Under the pieces are notes generated by a model, which was not told where the DNA came from, did no database searches, and worked only from the letters and a program-made list of their open reading frames with translations. Positions 14,165-17,476 of a stretch of DNA of 17,476 bases are shown piece after piece. The position numbers and the translations under genes were made by a program. Every line of letters begins with the position of its first letter. The first letter of the stretch is position 1. Location: assembly GCA_905233405.1 (NCBI GenBank), contig CAJOEG010000013.1, positions 1 to 17,476 of the forward strand. Direction: 5' to 3'. The stretch is from an uncultured Bacteroidales bacterium (GTDB lineage: Bacteria; Bacteroidota; Bacteroidia; Bacteroidales; ML635J-15).

Positions 14165-15184
14165 TTATTTTTTCATATTGGCTAACTGACCGCAGGCAGC
14201 AGCTATGTCACTTCCCTTTGATTTTCTGATAGTAATCTTCTGGGATATAAGGAGCTTCTTTAAAATGAATTGGGTACTTTGTTTTTAAATATGCGGATTG
14301 TACTCGATGATATTAATCTTGCAGGGCGAAACTTTTGTAAACTCGGTAAGAGCGCGGGCATCGTCAAGGCTGTCATTCACTCCGCCGAGCATAAGATATT
14401 CGTAAGTGATTCTGGTGCCGGTCTTTTCGTGGAAATACCTTATTGCTTCCGAAAGTTCCTTTAGGTTGTACTTGCGGTTTATGGGCATTATCTCGTTGCG
14501 CTTGCTGTCGATTGCCGAATGAAGCGAAATGGAAAGGTTGAAACGTATGCCGTCGTCGGCAAGATGCTTGATTTGCGGAGCTATTCCGCAGGTTGACATT
14601 GTTATCCGCTGTGGCGACATTCCCATCGAATCGGGCGAACATATCTTGTCGATTGCAGCAAGTGTATTCTCGTAGTTCATAAGCGGTTCACCCATTCCCA
14701 TAATGACGATGTTGGAAAGAGGCGTGCCGAAAATTTCAGCCGACAGCCTATTGAGCGAAAATACCTGATGGAAAATTTCTCCCGAAGTAAGGTTCCGCTT
14801 GAATCCGAGCTGTCCCGTAGCGCAGAAAGCACATCCCATCTGGCAACCTATTTGCGTTGATATGCAAGATGTTACCCTATCGGCACTTGGAATAAGTACG
14901 CCTTCGAAATGATAGCCGTCGCAGGTCTCGAAAAGAAACTTGTGAGTTTTGTCAACCGACGACACCGTATAGATGCACTTTACGTTTCGGAAACAGAATT
15001 CGTCAGCAAGTTTGTCGCGCAAGGGCTTGGAAATGTTGTTCATCTCGTCGAAAGTCTCTGCACCTTTTTTCCATATCCAGTCGTAAACCTGCGAGGCGCG
15101 GAATTTCTTCTCGCCGTAGCCGACAAGCAGACTTTCCAGTTCCGACTTGGAAATTTCGCGAATATCTTTTTTCTCAGAATCCAT
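14165..15184 (-). pseudogene. rlmN: 23S rRNA / tRNA adenine-C2 methyltransferase RlmN, interrupted by an in-frame TAA
   Basis: Radical-SAM enzyme that methylates A2503 of 23S rRNA and A37 of some tRNAs. From the ATG at 15184 the frame gives 299 residues with the FeS motif CQMGCAFC (Cys114, 118, 121), GMGEPLMNYENTL (163-175), RITMSTCGI (193-201) and NLSISLHSA (216-224). It stops at TAA (14287-14285) right after IIEYNPHI. In the same frame beyond the stop, 39 more codons encode IRKSKGSDIAAACGQLA, the conserved RlmN C-terminus. Its Cys (position 331) corresponds to the catalytic Cys355 of E. coli. A protein ending at the TAA would lack that cysteine and should be inactive. The segment between NPHI and RKSKG is also about 8 residues shorter than usual, so a small deletion may accompany the stop. 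The ATG at 15184 is preferred to an upstream TTG (15202), which overlaps the promoter. Confidence 0.82.
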
Positions 15185-15199
15185 AAATGAAACAAAGTG

Positions 15200-15231
15200 C
15201 AAAGATAGGTGTTAGGCGGGGATAATGCAAA
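15200..15231 (-). promoter_or_regulatory. Bacteroidota-type promoter for rlmN
   Basis: TTTG (15231-15228, minus) and TATCTTTG (15207-15200) match the -33/-7 consensus exactly, with 20-base spacing. The start of transcription would lie near 15194, only about 10 bases before the ATG at 15184, which rules out the in-frame TTG at 15202. Confidence 0.65.
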
Positions 15232-15406
15232 TCAATGTTTGGGGCTGCGGCGTTTCTAGGTTTGAATGGCTGGCGCCGTTTCTGAGTTTAACTTTGTTGA
15301 GGGTTTCGCCGTTCAAGTCCAAAAGTTCAATTCAAAATAGTAAATAATCTTGCTTCTTGTCAGCGACTTAGAAACTCATAAATGATCATTTTTTTATCTG
15401 AAAAAA

Positions 15407-15426
15407 TCGGGGGATTTCTCCCCCGA
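15407..15426 (-). terminator. Intrinsic terminator after deoC
   Basis: Stem TCGGGGGA (15407-15414) / TCCCCCGA (15419-15426) with loop TTTC. On the minus strand it is followed by six T (complement of 15406-15401). It is located 11 bases after the deoC TAA, a textbook rho-independent terminator. Confidence 0.9.
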
Positions 15427-15437
15427 GATTATTTGTT

Positions 15438-16316
15438 TTAGAAATACTTCACTTCTCCATCCTTGCCATCCAGCTTGCAAATGTCGGTAAGCAGCGAATT
15501 TGCAAGGCGCGATGCACCAAGACGGAAGAAATCGTTGCTGAGCCATTCTTCGCCGAGCACATCTTTTACGATGGTGTAGTAAATCAAGGCATCGTCGGTT
15601 GCCGACATTCCGCCAGCGGGCTTTATACCTACCATTTCGCCAGTCAGCTTGTAGTAGTCGCGTATTGCACAGCACATTACATAAACGGCTTCGGGAGTTG
15701 CCGAAACTGCGGTCTTTCCTGTCGAGGTCTTGATGAAGTCGGCGCCCGATTCCATTGCAAGTATGCTGGCGATATAGATGTTGTCGGGAGTCTTGAGTTC
15801 ACCGGTTTCGAGGATGACCTTCAGCAGAGCATCGCCGATTGCGTGGCGGATTGTGAGGATTTCGTCCGAAACTGTCTGGTAATCTTCCTCAAGGAACTTG
15901 CCAACCGAAATTACAATGTCAATTTCGTCGGCGCCCTTTTCTACTGCCATCTCACATTCTACGGTTTTCACCGAGAGGAATGATTGCGAAGCTGGGAAGC
16001 AAGCACCAACTGCGGCAATGTCAACATCTTCGAGTTCGAGGCAGTCGAGGACTGTCGAAACCAGAGCTGGGTAAACACAGATTGCAGCCACGTTCTTGTA
16101 TTTTGGGAAGTGCTTGTTGAAGTCGTTGACCTTTTCGGTCATTTCGGCAATTTTGCTTTCGGTGTCGCTACCGTTGAGGCTTGTAAGGTCAACGCAGTTG
16201 AGCAGTTGAATCAGGTTTTCCTTGGTCTTGAGGTTCTGCATTTCCTTCTTGTATTGCTTCACTTTTGCGGCGATTTCCTTTTCCGATGGTGCGCCGGGGT
16301 AATTTCTGTCTTTCAT
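15438..16316 (-). CDS. deoC: Deoxyribose-phosphate aldolase
   Basis: Class I aldolase that splits 2-deoxyribose 5-phosphate into acetaldehyde and glyceraldehyde 3-phosphate, in deoxynucleoside breakdown in the cytoplasm. 292 residues from the ATG at 16316, a TIM barrel of the longer DeoC type with an N-terminal helical extension. Visible sites are the Schiff-base lysine K196 in GADFIKTSTGKTA (191-203), the activating K232 in VGIKPAGG (229-236), D133 in EIDIVISVG (131-139) and LLKVILETGEL (164-174). An in-frame TTG at 16340 would lengthen it by 8 residues but lies inside the upstream gene. The ATG one base after that gene's TAA is a better start and suggests translational coupling. No other deo genes are nearby. 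Confidence 0.96.
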   Translation of the reverse strand: MKDRNYPGAPSEKEIAAKVKQYKKEMQNLKTKENLIQLLNCVDLTSLNGSDTESKIAEMTEKVNDFNKHFPKYKNVAAICVYPALVSTVLDCLELEDVDIAAVGACFPASQSFLSVKTVECEMAVEKGADEIDIVISVGKFLEEDYQTVSDEILTIRHAIGDALLKVILETGELKTPDNIYIASILAMESGADFIKTSTGKTAVSATPEAVYVMCCAIRDYYKLTGEMVGIKPAGGMSATDDALIYYTIVKDVLGEEWLSNDFFRLGASRLANSLLTDICKLDGKDGEVKYF

Positions 16317-16317
16317 C

Positions 16318-16641
16318 TTATTTAAGTTTTTGGTTATCAATATGTCTTGTTTTATCTCTATTGTTTTTCTTCTCGAAGTTTGCTTTCATTGCAGCCTCGA
16401 GGTCGATTCCAGTCTGATTGGCTATGCAGGTAAGTACCCACAGCACGTCGGCAATTTCGTCCTCAAGGTTTAAATTGTCGGTAGGCTTTGCCGACTGCTC
16501 TCCATACTTGCGGGCAATTACTCGTGCCATCTCGCCGATTTCCTCCGTCAGCACAATCATATTTGTCTTCACATCGAAGTAGCGTACTCCGTAGGTGCGA
16601 ATCCAGTCGTCAACGGTATGTTGGAGTTCCTGTAGGGTCAT
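16318..16641 (-). CDS. MazG-like nucleotide pyrophosphohydrolase
   Basis: Small all-alpha NTP pyrophosphohydrolase expected to hydrolyse (d)NTPs or altered nucleotides to monophosphate and pyrophosphate. The 107 residues from the ATG at 16641 show the metal-binding motifs EEIGE (33-37) and EDEIADVLW (60-68), i.e. the ExxE...ExxD arrangement, in a helical protein of normal single-domain length. A GTG at 16665 would add 8 residues, but it lies next to the predicted -7 box and upstream of the expected transcript start, so the ATG is preferred. deoC follows with one base between (TAA-G-ATG). Both act on nucleotide pools, so the pairing makes functional sense, but the substrate is unknown. Confidence 0.88.
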   Translation of the reverse strand: MTLQELQHTVDDWIRTYGVRYFDVKTNMIVLTEEIGEMARVIARKYGEQSAKPTDNLNLEDEIADVLWVLTCIANQTGIDLEAAMKANFEKKNNRDKTRHIDNQKLK

Positions 16642-16667
16642 TTTTTTTGCATTATCATATTCCACTG

Positions 16668-16675
16668 CAAAAGTA
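16668..16675 (-). promoter_or_regulatory. -7 box for the mazG-like / deoC unit
   Basis: TACTTTTG on the minus strand fits TAnnTTTG exactly. The start would be near 16661, about 20 bases before the ATG at 16641. No good -33 TTTG is seen at 17-20 bases upstream, so support is partial. Confidence 0.45.
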
Positions 16676-16817
16676 AGATATTTTTGGAATGGATAGAATA
16701 TTGGATTTTGTATTTCATTAGAATTGTATCCGCAATTATTTCAAGCCTCAAACGTGCAAAGCACACAGAAACGGGCTTTGCCCATTGAAACTTAGAAACC
16801 AATAAACTGCGTTAGCC

Positions 16818-17360
16818 CTAACTTATTTCCTCCAGTTTCCCCGTTTCAGAATCAATAATAAATCCCCTCACAACTATGTCCTTTGGCACAAGCGGATGAG
16901 TCTTGATGGTCTCGACAGTCTTACGGACAGATTCGGGCGTGTCCTTGAAACCCTCCAGCCAATGATCCAAGTTGATACCGCACTTACGGATTGTGTCAAG
17001 CGTCTCATCGGTGATGCCTCTGGCAAGCATTTCGTGGTGAAAGTGGTCGAAGCTCATGTGACAAGCCCCACAATGGCTGTGTGCCACCACCATTATTTCC
17101 TTCACACCCAGCTCGTAAATGGCGACTATCAGACTTCGCATAGCCGAATCGAACGCCGAAATGACCAAGCCACCGGCATTCTTGATGATTTTTGCATCAC
17201 CGTTTTTCAGTCCAAGAGCGGCAGGAAGCAATTCCGTCAATCTTGTGTCCATGCACGACAGCACCGCCAATTTTTTGTCAGGAAACTTGTCGGTAATATA
17301 TTTCTCGTAACCTTTCTGTTCGACGAAAGTCTTGTTGTAGTTAATTATTTGGTCTATCAT
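16818..17360 (-). CDS. Beta-class carbonic anhydrase
   Basis: Zinc enzyme interconverting CO2 and bicarbonate. 180 residues, the compact beta-CA form. Zinc ligands are Cys36 (in LSCMDTR, with Asp38-Arg40 as the catalytic dyad), His94 and Cys97 (AHSHCGAC, HxxCG). NAGG (61-64) and the end KDIVVRGFIIDSETGKLEE (160-178) are also conserved. The length and the intact CMDTR/HxxCG set suggest activity. Bicarbonate supply would suit carboxylations such as the PckA reaction in this window, but the genes are far apart and that link is only metabolic. It is a single gene with no obvious TAnnTTTG promoter in the 40 bases upstream and only a weak GGGC/GCCC hairpin downstream (near 16780). Confidence 0.95.
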   Translation of the reverse strand: MIDQIINYNKTFVEQKGYEKYITDKFPDKKLAVLSCMDTRLTELLPAALGLKNGDAKIIKNAGGLVISAFDSAMRSLIVAIYELGVKEIMVVAHSHCGACHMSFDHFHHEMLARGITDETLDTIRKCGINLDHWLEGFKDTPESVRKTVETIKTHPLVPKDIVVRGFIIDSETGKLEEIS

Positions 17361-17424
17361 AATTTTAACGTCAGTTTGAAATAAATAATTAGCTAAAAAT
17401 CAAGTAGATAACGATATTTTTTTG

Positions 17425-17432
17425 TATATTTG
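17425..17432 (+). promoter_or_regulatory. -7 box for a gene leaving the right edge
   Basis: TATATTTG is an exact TAnnTTTG match on the plus strand, 27 bases before an ATG at 17460. No clear -33 TTTG is present. Confidence 0.4.
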
Positions 17433-17459
17433 TAGTGAAAAAGTAAAATACATACCGTT

Positions 17460-17476
17460 ATGCTACTTGACGAAAA
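17460..17476 (+). CDS. Possible start of a gene truncated by the window edge
   Basis: ATG at 17460 begins MLLDE and runs off the end after five full codons. Support is only its position after a -7 box and divergence from the carbonic anhydrase gene. No identity can be given. Confidence 0.3.

Noticed and set aside
14165..14287. UAA reassigned as a sense codon
   Set aside because: groES, pckA, deoC, the mazG-like gene and others end with TAA at natural family lengths, so TAA works as a stop here.
16775..16790. GGGC-TTT-GCCC hairpin downstream of carbonic anhydrase as a terminator
   Set aside because: The stem is only about 4-5 pairs and only a short T-run follows on the minus strand; too weak to call.

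Overview
The window reads as chromosomal core DNA from a low-to-moderate-GC member of the Bacteroidota, most likely a Bacteroidales-type anaerobe. Four things support this: the GroEL/GroES and ATP-type PEP carboxykinase sequences, a type IX secretion (T9SS) C-terminal sorting domain, a FISUMP domain protein carrying GCDS repeats, and several -7 boxes of the Bacteroidota form TAnnTTTG (some with a TTTG-like -33 box), with few clear Shine-Dalgarno sites. No phage, CRISPR array or intact insertion sequence is present. I do not see a convincing new multi-gene system.

Layout. Positions 1-1885 (minus) hold the groES-groEL chaperonin operon; groEL runs off the left edge. A 697-base gene-free stretch follows, with two tandem copies of a structured ~110-base repeat, a long hairpin and a terminator, and ends at a tRNA-Ser(GCU) gene (minus). 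Positions 2854-5388 (plus) carry a lipoprotein with two related domains and pckA, closed by a bidirectional terminator. Positions 5459-7535 (minus) carry a REP-associated tyrosine transposase (RAYT) and the C-terminal part of a GCDS-repeat/FISUMP surface protein. The latter lacks its 5' end and abuts, head to head, a small membrane protein ORF (7520-7999, plus). An AT-rich non-coding stretch with inverted repeats follows (8000-8310).

From 8311 to 17360 every gene is on the minus strand. In transcription order these are: a beta-carbonic anhydrase (17360-16818); a MazG-like pyrophosphohydrolase joined to deoC (16641-15438, with terminator); rlmN (15184-14165), interrupted by an in-frame TAA before its essential C-terminal cysteine; a secreted protein of unknown function (14104-12530), also interrupted by an in-frame TAA; and a tight unit of T9SS cargo protein, family 2 glycosyltransferase and ABC-F ATPase (12432-8311). 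A new gene may start on the plus strand at 17460.

Most genes are housekeeping: protein folding, gluconeogenesis/anaplerosis, nucleoside breakdown, rRNA/tRNA methylation, ribosome-associated ATPase and CO2 hydration. The items worth a second look are the RAYT with a GTAG-footed palindrome inside its own coding sequence, the repeat units beside the tRNA gene, the two neighbouring genes broken by TAA, the truncated surface-protein junction, and a possible sigma-54-type promoter with TGTCA repeats upstream of groES.
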